DNA of 37,678 nt from JADHUC01 sp964617665 (GTDB lineage Bacteria; Planctomycetota; Planctomycetia; Pirellulales; Pirellulaceae): positions 1-37,678 of the forward strand of contig CAZUAH010000080.1 of NCBI GenBank assembly GCA_964617665.1, in the 5' to 3' direction. The translations under genes and the position numbers were made by a program. How positions within the stretch are numbered: the first letter of the stretch is position 1; each line of letters starts with the position of its first letter. Positions 1-9,072 of the stretch are shown piece after piece. The notes beneath the pieces were generated by a model. It worked only from the letters and a program-made list of their open reading frames with translations. It had not been told where the DNA came from and searched no databases.

Positions 1-44
1 TGGCGTCTGTAAGTCATACCAGTCAAGTGGAAGGAGCATATACC

Positions 45-884
45 ATGGCAGTATCCGATAAACTCAAAGCCTTGGTCGACCAGATGCCCGATCCGGACGG
101 CCGGGGGATGTTCACCGAGAACATCGATAAGGAAAAGATCGAAAAAGCAGTCGCGGCCATATACGAAGGCGGCGTCGAGAACATTCGTGGGCTAGTCGAA
201 ATGCTCGCCGAGCCCGGTACCATTGAAGATGCCAAGCCGCATTACGCCTTGCACTGCGTGGTGAATCACACGCTGGTTGTCAAGGACGAAAAGGCGCGAA
301 AGGCATTCTGCGACGTGCTGGCAGCGGAGCTATCGGGCGAACACTCGGACTACAACAAGTCGTTCCTCTGCCAGACTCTGCAATGGGCTGGACGTCGAGA
401 AGCCGTTGACGCGCTGGGCAAGTTGCTCTTGAACGAAGCGTTGTGCGATCCGGCGGCTATGGCGTTGGCGGCGATTAAAGACGGCGCGGCCGACGTGCTG
501 CGCGAAGCAGCGTCCAAAGCCAAAGGCAAGTGCCGACTGACCATTATAGACACTCTGGCAGCGCTGGCCGACGCTGGATCTGCAAGTGTTCTCAAGGACG
601 CGTTGGGCGACTCGGACCGTGAAGTCCGTATCGCGGCTGGCGCGGGACTGGCCAAGATTGGCGACGCTGGTGCAGTCAGCCTGTTGGTCAAGGCCGCCGA
701 TGCCAAACCCGGCTGGGAACGCGTCCAAGCCACCAAGAATTGCATGGTCCTGGCCGAGAACCTGGCAGCGGCTGGCAAGAACAGCGACGCGGAGAAGATC
801 TACAAATACCTCCGCGACACTCGAAGGGATGCGTCCGAACAGTACGTGCGCGAAGCCGCCGAAAAGGCACTGGCCGAGGCGTAA
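45..884 (+). CDS. HEAT-repeat protein
   Basis: A 279-residue, probably cytoplasmic protein with no signal peptide or membrane span. It is alanine-rich and almost entirely helical, and reads as a string of HEAT or PBS-lyase-type repeats. The clearest repeat is around residues 182-216 (DALGDSDREVRIAAGAGLAK, then a second helix). Such repeats form protein-binding scaffolds, so no enzymatic role can be assigned. The ATG at 45 is chosen because AAGGAG lies 8 nt upstream (31-36). An in-frame GTG at 27 would overlap that ribosome binding site. A strong terminator follows the gene, so it ends its transcription unit. The upstream side is cut by the window edge, so an operon partner cannot be excluded. 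Confidence 0.8.
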   Translation: MAVSDKLKALVDQMPDPDGRGMFTENIDKEKIEKAVAAIYEGGVENIRGLVEMLAEPGTIEDAKPHYALHCVVNHTLVVKDEKARKAFCDVLAAELSGEHSDYNKSFLCQTLQWAGRREAVDALGKLLLNEALCDPAAMALAAIKDGAADVLREAASKAKGKCRLTIIDTLAALADAGSASVLKDALGDSDREVRIAAGAGLAKIGDAGAVSLLVKAADAKPGWERVQATKNCMVLAENLAAAGKNSDAEKIYKYLRDTRRDASEQYVREAAEKALAEA

Positions 885-951
885 GCGACCGGTTGTTGTC
901 AGTCTGTTTCGACGGGCCTACCAACGATCCTAGGGATCGGACTTCCAGCGG

Positions 952-986
952 CGGACCCCGTATGGGGTCCGTTCGCTTTCTTTTTT
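952..986 (+). terminator. Rho-independent terminator after the HEAT gene
   Basis: A perfect 8-bp stem (CGGACCCC, 952-959; GGGGTCCG, 964-971) with a GTAT loop is followed by a T-rich tract ending in TTTTTT (981-986). It lies 67 nt past the stop codon. A smaller hairpin (CGATCC/GGATCG, 925-939) precedes it. Confidence 0.75.
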
Positions 987-1016
987 GGCCACGCGCGGCT
1001 TCGATTTGCGAGGGAT

Positions 1017-1316
1017 CTAGACCACCGATTCGCACTTGAAGCCTACGAGAAACCTGCCCTCGTCGTGTGGCCTGACGTGGCGCACCTCCGCTTTGAAGCG
1101 GCTATCCAGATAAGCGATTTCGACCTCTTGGCCGACGCAGAAGTGGGTCGCATCCTCCAACACAAGCCCCATCCCGCCCAGCGATTCGTCGTGTACTTCG
1201 GCGGACAAATTCTCCAGGACAGGATGAAAGACCATCGCGTACGCGGTTTCCGGCTCTTTGACAAACCGAGTCGACTTGCGTTGCTCATCAACGTACGTGT
1301 AACTATTCCGCGTCAA
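1017..1316 (-). CDS. PilZ domain protein
   Basis: A single-domain 99-residue PilZ protein. It has the N-terminal RxxxR-type motif (RKSTR, residues 13-17) and the second motif DESLGG (residues 43-48) of the c-di-GMP-binding PilZ family, followed by beta strands typical of the barrel (VGQEVEIAYLDSRFKAEVRH). It has no partner domain, so if it binds c-di-GMP it would act as a small receptor on another protein. The target is not visible from context. The start is TTG at 1316, supported by AAGGAGG on the minus strand with 8-nt spacing. No motility or cellulose genes lie nearby. Confidence 0.8.
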   Translation of the reverse strand: MTRNSYTYVDEQRKSTRFVKEPETAYAMVFHPVLENLSAEVHDESLGGMGLVLEDATHFCVGQEVEIAYLDSRFKAEVRHVRPHDEGRFLVGFKCESVV

Positions 1317-1507
1317 GACGCTGCCCTCCTTTGCTACTTCGAATCATGCCGGCCTGCCTTCATACAAGGATAGGACACGGTTAAGCTTTGGTTAGGGCTT
1401 GCGTCTGAGCGGCCGACGACGGGATGGGCTGGAGAATTCTTCGCACGCGCGAGACGTGACGAACGATATCATCGGTACGATTGGCAGAATCCGCTGGCCA
1501 GCGAGCG

Positions 1508-2521
1508 TCATTCAAAGAGACGAGTGATTTCGTCGCGTGGAAATTCAGGTAGCGCTCGGAGTGTTCCATCGGCGGAACGCATCCGACAGCCTTGGTCGGC
1601 CGGTACCACCTCGCCAATCAGTGTTGCGTCGATCCCGGCTGCGGTTAGTCGTTCGACAATCTCTTGGGACTGATCCGCCGCCGCAGATATCAGCAAAGAA
1701 CCTGATGCGATGACGCCGAGCTGGTCCAAACCGAAATGGTCACATAGGGACTTGCATTCCGTGAGGATGGGCAACCGCTGCTCGTCAATCAGAAGACCGA
1801 CGTTGGATGCTTGTGCCAATTCCCACAGTCCGGTAGCGACGCCGCCTTCGGTTGGATCGTGCAGTGCGTGAACACCGCCGATCTCCAGGGCCAGTTGTGC
1901 ATCGCGCACGACGCTAATTCCGGGTTCGTGCAGGAAACTCGCATAACGCTGAAGTTCGGCCTCGGACATCGCATCACGAAGCTCGTCGCGTTTCTCATTG
2001 GCGATGACTGCCGTTCCCTCGATGGCAATCCCCTTGGTCAACAGAATCGCGTCGCCAACCTGGGCGCCAGTCGCCATCACATAGCGATCCGGAGCGACTT
2101 CTCCGAGCATTTGCCCGACAACGATCGGCCGCTTCAAATCGAAGGTGATCTCTGTGTGCCCTCCGCACAACGAAATCCCAAGCTGTTCACAGGCCGTGGC
2201 AATTTGCTGGAAAATGGCCTCGACCAACTCAGGCGTGGTACCATCTTCGGGCAACAGCAGCGTCGCCAGAAACCAGCGCGGGACGGCACCGCAACATGCG
2301 ATGTCGTTGGCGTTCACGTGGACTGCGTACCAGCCGATCTCGTCGGTGGCAAAGGTGATCGGGTCCGTCTTCGCCACCAGATACCGATCACCCATGTCGA
2401 TTACGGCCGCGTCCTTGCCGACGCCCGGCCCCTCGATGACTCGTGGGTCCGTCGCTTTGTTCCGGTCCAGTAGGCCTTCGAGCAAACGCGGCGGCAGTTT
2501 GCCAACGGGAATCTCATTCAT
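1508..2521 (-). CDS. HypE-like AIR-synthase-related protein
   Basis: A 337-residue protein of the PurM/HypE/SelD/ThiL ATP-binding superfamily, closest in motif pattern to HypE-related proteins. Visible motifs are GVGKDAAVID (33-42), KTDPITF (51-57), the VNANDIA segment (69-75), GGHTEIT (120-126), HDPTEGG (221-227) and ASGSLL (272-277). True HypE ends in a short tail with an essential C-terminal cysteine that receives the carbamoyl group. This protein ends in RLFE with no cysteine, and no hyp or hydrogenase genes are nearby, so hydrogenase maturation is unlikely. Substrate unknown. The start is uncertain: ATG codons at 2521, 2527 and 2563 are in frame. I favour 2521 because MNEIPVGKLP resembles the family N-terminus, although no strong ribosome binding site is visible. 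Confidence 0.75.
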   Translation of the reverse strand: MNEIPVGKLPPRLLEGLLDRNKATDPRVIEGPGVGKDAAVIDMGDRYLVAKTDPITFATDEIGWYAVHVNANDIACCGAVPRWFLATLLLPEDGTTPELVEAIFQQIATACEQLGISLCGGHTEITFDLKRPIVVGQMLGEVAPDRYVMATGAQVGDAILLTKGIAIEGTAVIANEKRDELRDAMSEAELQRYASFLHEPGISVVRDAQLALEIGGVHALHDPTEGGVATGLWELAQASNVGLLIDEQRLPILTECKSLCDHFGLDQLGVIASGSLLISAAADQSQEIVERLTAAGIDATLIGEVVPADQGCRMRSADGTLRALPEFPRDEITRLFE

Positions 2522-2651
2522 GTGCATACACCAACTTGGCGGGAGCGTCCTTGACTGATTCATCCATCATTCTACTCTCATAGGGAAGCTGTCCATACCA
2601 TTCTGCGATTTCGAGCAGATCAGCATGGACGAAACGCATACGAGGTCTTTC

Positions 2652-4928
2652 ATGGCATCAAATACGAAACGCGTCCACCGCGGGGGTGTGGTGAGACGAT
2701 ACGGCCAATCAGTTGCGCTGCTGATACTTCTGACTTTTCCAGTTCTTGCCGCCAGCGGCAGCGACCGCTACTGGGCAATGCTCCGTGACGGAACGCAAAT
2801 CGCGGGCAGCGAGATCGGCGATTTGAACGATCCAAATCAGAAACCGACGCTTCAGGGCACTCAGTTGTTCGATCCGGGCAACCCGGTCCGAGTCGTACGC
2901 GACATGACCGTCGAATCCGTGTTGCGAGGGTCTTATGTCGAGTTCGCCAACGGCGACGTCTTACCAGGAAAAGTCGTGCGATCGGGCGACCTTCAGCCAA
3001 ACGAGCAAGTCCATCCACATCTGATTGTCCTCCCGGAAGGGACATTACCGATTCCAGGCCGTGAATCCAAGGAGGCCCGCGTACGACAGTCGTCTGTCAG
3101 ACGGATCGTCTCGGTGCCCGGCCGGCATCGATCCTATCGTCCTGGACTTATCGTCTACCGCAACGGAAGCGAGATGACGGCCAGGAGCATGCGCTGGCTC
3201 CAAGGTGGCATTCGCGCGTTGACCGAATCCGGCATCCTCGAGGTCGGGCTGTACGAGGTGGCGGAACTCCACTTTCCACAGCGTGACGGTATCGCAGCCC
3301 TGCTGGACGACACAACATGGCCAGGCACTGGGCCAGACGACCTGATCGTGTGCATCAGCACAATCAGCGGCGGTCGATTCACCTACCCACGATCCATGGC
3401 TCAAACGAAATTCAACGACGGACTGAGGACTAGGAACTTCGCCATACAGCCTGCGTGGGCGTTGGATGCGATTCGGCTGGACGACGAGGCAGTCGTTTTT
3501 CGTACCTGCCGACGTCGCGATGAGATCCCGCTCTCGCTACTTCCCGTGTCCAACGTCGAGTACCGCACCGCACTGCATCGGTGGCCCTGGCAGCGCAACC
3601 GGAACGTTCTTGGAACGACGCTGCATGCCGGACAGATCTCGGCCGACCTGGGCATTGGAATGCACTCGCACACGGAAATCACGTTTGACTTGCCGCCTCA
3701 CGCGCGCCAATTCTACGTTCAAACGGGACTGGACAGTTCAGTCGGCGACGGAGGCTGCGTTCGGTGCCGCATCCATCGCGATGCAGTGAGCGGCCCTCAA
3801 TTGTTTCACAGCGGCTATCTGACGGGATCGCAAGAGCCGACAAAGGTTGGCCCAATCAATATCCAAGGAACTCAGCGTTTAACGTTGGTGACGGAATTCG
3901 GACACGAAGGGCGGCCTGCGGGTACCGATCCGCTGGACATCCGTGACCATGTCGATTGGCTGATGCCGTGGGTCAGCGTCGATCCTTCTGCAATCGAAAA
4001 GCCGGCATTCGATTTTGCCCGCTGGTTTGCACCACTGGACGGATGGACGGCGGACGATGCGACGCGGCAGCGGATGAGTGGCCGTACCTGGTGGAACGCT
4101 CGCGAGGGCCGTTGGGTGATGGCGCTGACGCCTGATGCAGCCAAGAACATTGCGGATGCAGAACCGATCACGTTCACGCGTCGTGTGCCTGTCGCCCTAT
4201 CCAATGCCTACATCTATGCCGCCGCAGGCCGCGACACGACGGACTCGACGCACCATAGCATCCAACTACTGATCGACGGCGAACCACACGCGACGACATT
4301 GAACGGAAATCTGGGCACTAACGTCGGGCCGGGCGCCCTGCACGATCGTGTTTGGGTGCTGGGCAAATACATTGACGAGGAAGTGACGCTATCGCTCGTA
4401 GTTACTCCCCAGGGTGGCGAAAACCTCAAGCCGGCGGGCATCCTTTGGGGATCGGTGGCAATGCGGCCTCTCATTGAGGGCCTCGCTCGGAACGAACTGC
4501 CGATCAAGCCGGACGTGCTCCTAACGTCACTGAAACCTACGAACGCAGTATACCGCGACAAACCCGTGGAACTACTTCCGGGCAAGCTCCCCGACGATTC
4601 CCCCCTGGAAATACTCAGCTATCCCTTCGACACCGGTTTCGGCGTTCGAGTAGGAACGTCGATCACATACGAACTCGATCCGTCGTATACGCGGTTTGTT
4701 GCAGTCCTCGGACTGGCGAACGGTTGGCAAGAGGTCGGCCCGTACGAAATCTTGTTGGATGACGAGGTGCATTGGACGTCCAGCGAACCCCGGACGTTCG
4801 GTTGCAACACGCAGGGCTGCCAGATCGACGTCCCCATTCCACCTGATCACAAAACGCTCCAGCTTCGGATTCAGGGCAGTGGCGACTCGAGCGGAGCCTG
4901 GGCTGCGGCGGGGTTCATGTTGAATTAA
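2652..4928 (+). CDS. secreted NPCBM-domain protein
   Basis: A protein of about 758 residues with an N-terminal signal peptide (basic stretch, then a hydrophobic core around residues 19-33). Two regions resemble NPCBM (novel putative carbohydrate-binding) modules: residues about 316-436 (starting LGTTLHAGQ, with LGIGMHSHTEITFDLP) and the C-terminal 110 residues. Between and before them are beta-rich segments beginning YWAMLRDGTQI, a pattern common in planctomycete exported proteins. No catalytic motif was recognised. The likely role is cell-surface or extracellular glycan binding. An in-frame ATG at 2625 would add nine residues. I prefer 2652 because GAGG lies just upstream and the signal peptide looks normal. 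The stop overlaps the 3' end of the convergent YfhO-like gene by 14 bp. Confidence 0.8.
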   Translation: MASNTKRVHRGGVVRRYGQSVALLILLTFPVLAASGSDRYWAMLRDGTQIAGSEIGDLNDPNQKPTLQGTQLFDPGNPVRVVRDMTVESVLRGSYVEFANGDVLPGKVVRSGDLQPNEQVHPHLIVLPEGTLPIPGRESKEARVRQSSVRRIVSVPGRHRSYRPGLIVYRNGSEMTARSMRWLQGGIRALTESGILEVGLYEVAELHFPQRDGIAALLDDTTWPGTGPDDLIVCISTISGGRFTYPRSMAQTKFNDGLRTRNFAIQPAWALDAIRLDDEAVVFRTCRRRDEIPLSLLPVSNVEYRTALHRWPWQRNRNVLGTTLHAGQISADLGIGMHSHTEITFDLPPHARQFYVQTGLDSSVGDGGCVRCRIHRDAVSGPQLFHSGYLTGSQEPTKVGPINIQGTQRLTLVTEFGHEGRPAGTDPLDIRDHVDWLMPWVSVDPSAIEKPAFDFARWFAPLDGWTADDATRQRMSGRTWWNAREGRWVMALTPDAAKNIADAEPITFTRRVPVALSNAYIYAAAGRDTTDSTHHSIQLLIDGEPHATTLNGNLGTNVGPGALHDRVWVLGKYIDEEVTLSLVVTPQGGENLKPAGILWGSVAMRPLIEGLARNELPIKPDVLLTSLKPTNAVYRDKPVELLPGKLPDDSPLEILSYPFDTGFGVRVGTSITYELDPSYTRFVAVLGLANGWQEVGPYEILLDDEVHWTSSEPRTFGCNTQGCQIDVPIPPDHKTLQLRIQGSGDSSGAWAAAGFMLN

Positions 4929-7716
4929 GTCGGGAGGTGGGCGTCCCTTTCCGCCGGGCTCGTTTCCCGATCCAGAACGCGGCGACGATCGCCACTGCAA
5001 TCCAACCAGCTAGGCTGACGATCGCCCCCCAACGAACGGTCGTGGGGCGATAGGAGAAGACGATGCGCTGCTTGCCTGGTTGAAGACACACTCCTCGCAT
5101 GACGCGATTCGTGCGAAGAATGGGAACGCGCGTCTGCCGTCCGTCTGACTCGTTCGTCACTTCAGCAGTCCATCCTGGATAGTACAAATCGCTCAAAACC
5201 AGCACACCAGGATGTTCCAAGTCGGCTACGACCTCGACGCGATGCGGTTCGTCAACGGCGATAACGCAAGATTCTTGCTGTAGCCCCTGATTCGTCATTG
5301 CGACGTTTACGTTTGCATCCGGCATAGCGGCTTCGACCACGCAAGTTTTACGCAAATCGCGTGGTCGCCCGTCAGGAAAGAGCACTTTTCTAGTCCGACT
5401 CGCGATTGTTGCCGGATTCGGTTGGTGCAAAGGCGGCAGAGTCTCAACTTCGTGAACGATCCACGCCCGTGACGAGCAGTCCTCGTTCAGCCACAGAGCA
5501 GCGTTGGGTGGTGCGTCTTGTTCGTCTTGGCTGTGGATCTGTCGGGTTCCCGGATACTGGAAACCACGTGGCGAGATGATGTATTTCATCGCCAGGGCAT
5601 TCATCAACGCCGCGTGCGGTTCAGACACTCCGTCCGGCCGCTTCGGCCCGCGGCGCCGGGCAACGTTCAGCAGCGTCTGGTAGTCGTGGGACGAGAGTGT
5701 TCCATAGGATTCGACAAGCGGCAGACCGGTGCGAAGGTGGTGTTTGGGATACACCGTGTCGACGTCCCACGCCAAGCCTTGTCGTTGCCGGTCCGTCGAG
5801 CTGCTCTTCGCCCAGGTTGAAGGGAACCAGCTCTGCGCTGTCCCACGATAGACCCGGAATGGCTCTGCGTCGCGGTCTCCTGCCTCGCCTTCCTGTATCT
5901 TACTTGCGAAGTGCGAGCTATCTTGCCAGTGTCGAATCGGCGCCGTGGGGATCATCCAGCCGTTGGCAATGGCAAGGTCAAACGCTGTTACAGTGACGAG
6001 AAGGAAAGCAATCTTGATTCTGCCTGAGTGTCGGGCCCATGAGAGCAAACAATATATGGCAATGCACAATAAGGTCGTGTGTAGGAATGCGATTCTCAGA
6101 TCTGACAGGGAACCCGTGGCGTCGATCGGCCCGAATAGGGCGTCGACGGGGGCGGTTTCACTTGCCATCCAGCGGCTCCACTGAGCGCCGATGGTGAAAG
6201 TCGCGAGCGTTGCCACAAGGCTGACGCATGCCAAGACGAAGAGAATGCGGCGCAAACTTCCCGGACCGTTCTTGAACAGACGGTCGAGCCCGCGACCTGC
6301 CAGCACGCTGAGCCCCAGCGATGCGATCACCAAGAGTTTTGCGGGATATCGAAAATAGGCATAACCAGGTAAGCCAGTCACCAGTAGCCAATAGAGTCCA
6401 CCAACAGGCTGGCCAATCAGCACATCGTCAGCCTTCGCACCAAGTAGCGAGTAGCGAAACTCGTGTATCAGCCAACCCGCTCCATACCAACCGAAACTCG
6501 CTAGTATCGCCAATAACGACATCCACGAGACCAAGCGGATGTGAGCCGTCCCACCCCGCAATCGCCAACACCAGAGTGCCAGGATGAATGGCAGCAAGCC
6601 CATGTACAACGAGGGCGTCCAAACGCGGCCTTCAGCGGGAATCGCGTTCGTCCAGCGACGGTTGGTAGGAAACAAGCGGCCGGAGAAGTTCGGCCATACA
6701 TACTCGGGCAGACGCCAAGGGGCAATGCTAAAGTGGTAGATGTGTTCGTGATGAGTTCCATGCGCGGGAGCACCCAAGAGGCCGTCCCGGATTGACGCGT
6801 GGTTGCTGTCTCGGGCCAGATGCGTCGGTATCTCGTAGATGCTTCGCGGAGACTGAAATGCCGCCCGTGCGCTGTGCCGTGTCCATTCGATCGACGGCAA
6901 GATTTGGACAGCCGACAGCGTTCCTGCGGCGACCGCCGCCGCTGTGAGCAAGGCAAAGCGGTTTCTTGCCCATGCCCGGCCGCGAGTGTGCAAGCCATCT
7001 TGAGCTGACGCGATGTCCGAACACGCGTCCTGCGTGTCATATCTTTTCGCATCTCGTCGCTCCGCTCGCCAGAGTAACGCGGCGTATAGCGCCGCGAGTA
7101 ATCCTGCGTGGTACGCCGCTTGCGGATCACCTCCCAGCGCCATCAGCGACAGTATTGCTGCTAAGGCCAGCGACCAGCGCAGACGTCGGGCTACGAACAT
7201 TCGATGAGCCGCGACTAGCGATAACGGCAGCCAGGCTGCTCCGACCAGAAAGACGACGTTGCAGTATTGAAAGAGGACGTTGCCGCTGAAGGCATACGAA
7301 ACGGCACAAAGCCCTGCCGCCATTCGAGACAACTGCCACTGTCGCGCCAGATAATAGGCTGCCGCCGCCGCCAGTAGCACATGTCCCGCAATATACAGTT
7401 TGTACTTGGATGCGAAGTCCAACGGCAGTACGAACAGCAGTTTTCCAGGGTAGAAAACGCTGGACGTAGCCTCGGCAGCCACGGGGACACCGCAGTTCTC
7501 CTGTGGGTTCCACAACGGAACTCGCCCACGCGACCATTCGCGGCTAGACCATTCAAACAGCGGGTAATAGTAATGAGCCGCGTCGCGAAACACAAAGGAT
7601 CGCGACGTGAACAACGCCTTGCCGAAAAACCACAGGAATAGCCCAGAAACAACTATCACAAGCAAGAAGACTGTGAGAGCCGTTCGTCGGGTATCTCGTT
7701 CCGGGATTTGAATCAT
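4915..7716 (-). CDS. YfhO-like polytopic membrane protein
   Basis: A 933-residue integral membrane protein with a first span at residues about 13-31, then an extracytoplasmic loop carrying FRDAAHYYYPLFEW and PLWNP...G.P, many further spans, a long soluble C-terminal region, and a last span (WGAIVSLAGWIAVAIVAAFW) before a basic tail. This architecture, including a first-loop Asp and the late SDLYYPGWTAEV segment, matches the YfhO/DUF6044-like GT-C glycosyltransferase group. Bacillus YfhO is linked to lipoteichoic acid glycosylation; the substrate here is unknown. The ATG at 7716 has no clear ribosome binding site. It converges with the NPCBM gene and overlaps its stop. Confidence 0.8.
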   Translation of the reverse strand: MIQIPERDTRRTALTVFLLVIVVSGLFLWFFGKALFTSRSFVFRDAAHYYYPLFEWSSREWSRGRVPLWNPQENCGVPVAAEATSSVFYPGKLLFVLPLDFASKYKLYIAGHVLLAAAAAYYLARQWQLSRMAAGLCAVSYAFSGNVLFQYCNVVFLVGAAWLPLSLVAAHRMFVARRLRWSLALAAILSLMALGGDPQAAYHAGLLAALYAALLWRAERRDAKRYDTQDACSDIASAQDGLHTRGRAWARNRFALLTAAAVAAGTLSAVQILPSIEWTRHSARAAFQSPRSIYEIPTHLARDSNHASIRDGLLGAPAHGTHHEHIYHFSIAPWRLPEYVWPNFSGRLFPTNRRWTNAIPAEGRVWTPSLYMGLLPFILALWCWRLRGGTAHIRLVSWMSLLAILASFGWYGAGWLIHEFRYSLLGAKADDVLIGQPVGGLYWLLVTGLPGYAYFRYPAKLLVIASLGLSVLAGRGLDRLFKNGPGSLRRILFVLACVSLVATLATFTIGAQWSRWMASETAPVDALFGPIDATGSLSDLRIAFLHTTLLCIAIYCLLSWARHSGRIKIAFLLVTVTAFDLAIANGWMIPTAPIRHWQDSSHFASKIQEGEAGDRDAEPFRVYRGTAQSWFPSTWAKSSSTDRQRQGLAWDVDTVYPKHHLRTGLPLVESYGTLSSHDYQTLLNVARRRGPKRPDGVSEPHAALMNALAMKYIISPRGFQYPGTRQIHSQDEQDAPPNAALWLNEDCSSRAWIVHEVETLPPLHQPNPATIASRTRKVLFPDGRPRDLRKTCVVEAAMPDANVNVAMTNQGLQQESCVIAVDEPHRVEVVADLEHPGVLVLSDLYYPGWTAEVTNESDGRQTRVPILRTNRVMRGVCLQPGKQRIVFSYRPTTVRWGAIVSLAGWIAVAIVAAFWIGKRARRKGTPTSRLNST

Positions 7717-7763
7717 GGGAGGCCACTTCGCGTCGTTCGATCAACGTCTGCTGCAACCGCAGT

Positions 7764-7819
7764 GTAGTCACCATGCTCCGTCGTGATGACATGACGTCAC
7801 GGCGGAGCGTGACGACTAC
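7764..7819. other. strong imperfect hairpin between moeA and the YfhO-like gene
   Basis: A 12-nt inner stem (GCTCCGTCGTGA 7775-7786 with TCACGGCGGAGC 7797-7808, one G-T position) has a 10-nt loop, and is flanked by an outer GTAGTC (7764-7769) and GACTAC (7814-7819). It lies 3' of moeA and 5' of the YfhO-like gene, both on the minus strand. No T-run follows on the minus strand, so it is not a standard terminator. Confidence 0.5.
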
Positions 7820-7851
7820 TATTCTTGTGACACTCGTTCCTCGAACGCCGG

Positions 7852-9072
7852 CTAGTCCAGCAACAAGACAGTGATGGACTCGCCGGCCTCGAAACGCGTT
7901 TTCTCCGCTGGGAACAAGGCAAGACCATCCGCGCGAGCAAGCGTGGACAGGTCGGCCGAGCCATGCCAGTTCAGCGGTTCGACGAGCGTCGTATCCGATT
8001 CGTTGCGGAGCACTGCCGGGAAGTACGTCGGCCGATCGCCGCGCTGCTTGTGCGGGCGTGCCAAGCGAGCTTCCACCATGGGATGGGTATCTGCTTGTTT
8101 GCCGGCCATGGCTCTCAGTGCGGGGCGAACGAATAGCTCGAAGCAAACCAACGTGCCCACGGGATTTCCTGGTAGTCCGAAGACTAGCGTGTTGCCAGCG
8201 GTGCCGGGAACCGCTCCGAACCACAACGGCTTACCGGGTTTCACACGCACCTTGTGAAAAACGCGTTCGACGCCGCCATCTTCCAGCACCTTCGGCACGA
8301 GGTCCAGGACGCCGGCCGAGACGCCGCCGGAAAGTACCAAGACATCTTCTTGCAGACCCCGCCGAACCAGTCGTGACAGTTCGGCCTCGTCATCTCTTCC
8401 GATGCCCAAATCGACGGACGCACCGCCCGCCTTGTCCGCCAACGCACACAGCATGGGCCCGTTGCTGTTGCGGATCTGGCCCGCTCCTGGCACGTGATCA
8501 GGCGGGACTAGTTCGTTTCCGGTTGCCAACACCGCGACCGAAGGCTGCGGGTAGACCAACGCGTCGTGTCGGCCCACTTCCGACATGATTCCTACGTCGT
8601 GTGCGGCCAGCCGGCGTCCCTTGTGCAGAACTACGTCTCCCTTGTGAAGAGACGTACCTTGCCGCATGATGTTTTGGGCTGGTTTGACGGAATCGTCGCG
8701 GATTCGCACCACCGAAGACTGGGGAGACCCGACTAGTTCCGTGTTCTCGATGATCACCACCGCATCGGCACCGTCGGGCATCGGAGCGCCCGTCATGATG
8801 CGCGTGGCAGTCCCCGGAACAACCACCTCGCTGGGCGTGGCACCAGCGACGACTTCCTCCAACACCTGCAATTCGGCCGTACCGCTCTGCAAGTCGGAAG
8901 CGACGACGGCGTAGCCATCCATCAAGGCTTTGTCGTAGGGTGGCGAGTCGATATCGCTGGCCACATCTTCGGCCAAGACAAGTCCCACTGCCTGACCAAC
9001 CGGCTTCTTCGCAGGCGGTCGGCGGCTCGCCCGCTCGAAGATCAACGAAAGGGCATCAGAAACGTCGATCAT
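7852..9072 (-). CDS. moeA: molybdopterin molybdenumtransferase MoeA
   Basis: A 406-residue MoeA, which ligates molybdenum to adenylylated molybdopterin in molybdenum cofactor synthesis (cytoplasm). Family motifs are intact: MDGYAV (51-56), TGAPMPDGADAVV (94-106), ATGNELV (183-189), SGGVSAGVLD (248-257; usually GGVSVG), KPGKPLWF (278-285) and GLPGNPVG (299-306). Length is typical and complete. The ATG at 9072 is chosen because the protein begins MIDVSDAL like its relatives, and because the start overlaps the stop of the upstream amidotransferase in an ATGA, implying translational coupling. The longer reading frame that extends to 9219 would overlap that gene extensively. No other moa/mob genes are in the window. 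Confidence 0.93.
   Translation of the reverse strand: MIDVSDALSLIFERASRRPPAKKPVGQAVGLVLAEDVASDIDSPPYDKALMDGYAVVASDLQSGTAELQVLEEVVAGATPSEVVVPGTATRIMTGAPMPDGADAVVIIENTELVGSPQSSVVRIRDDSVKPAQNIMRQGTSLHKGDVVLHKGRRLAAHDVGIMSEVGRHDALVYPQPSVAVLATGNELVPPDHVPGAGQIRNSNGPMLCALADKAGGASVDLGIGRDDEAELSRLVRRGLQEDVLVLSGGVSAGVLDLVPKVLEDGGVERVFHKVRVKPGKPLWFGAVPGTAGNTLVFGLPGNPVGTLVCFELFVRPALRAMAGKQADTHPMVEARLARPHKQRGDRPTYFPAVLRNESDTTLVEPLNWHGSADLSTLARADGLALFPAEKTRFEAGESITVLLLD

Noticed and set aside
1381..1617. 78-codon minus-strand frame downstream of the HypE-like gene
   Set aside because: Half of it overlaps the HypE-like gene in another frame, and it shows no ribosome binding site or recognisable sequence.
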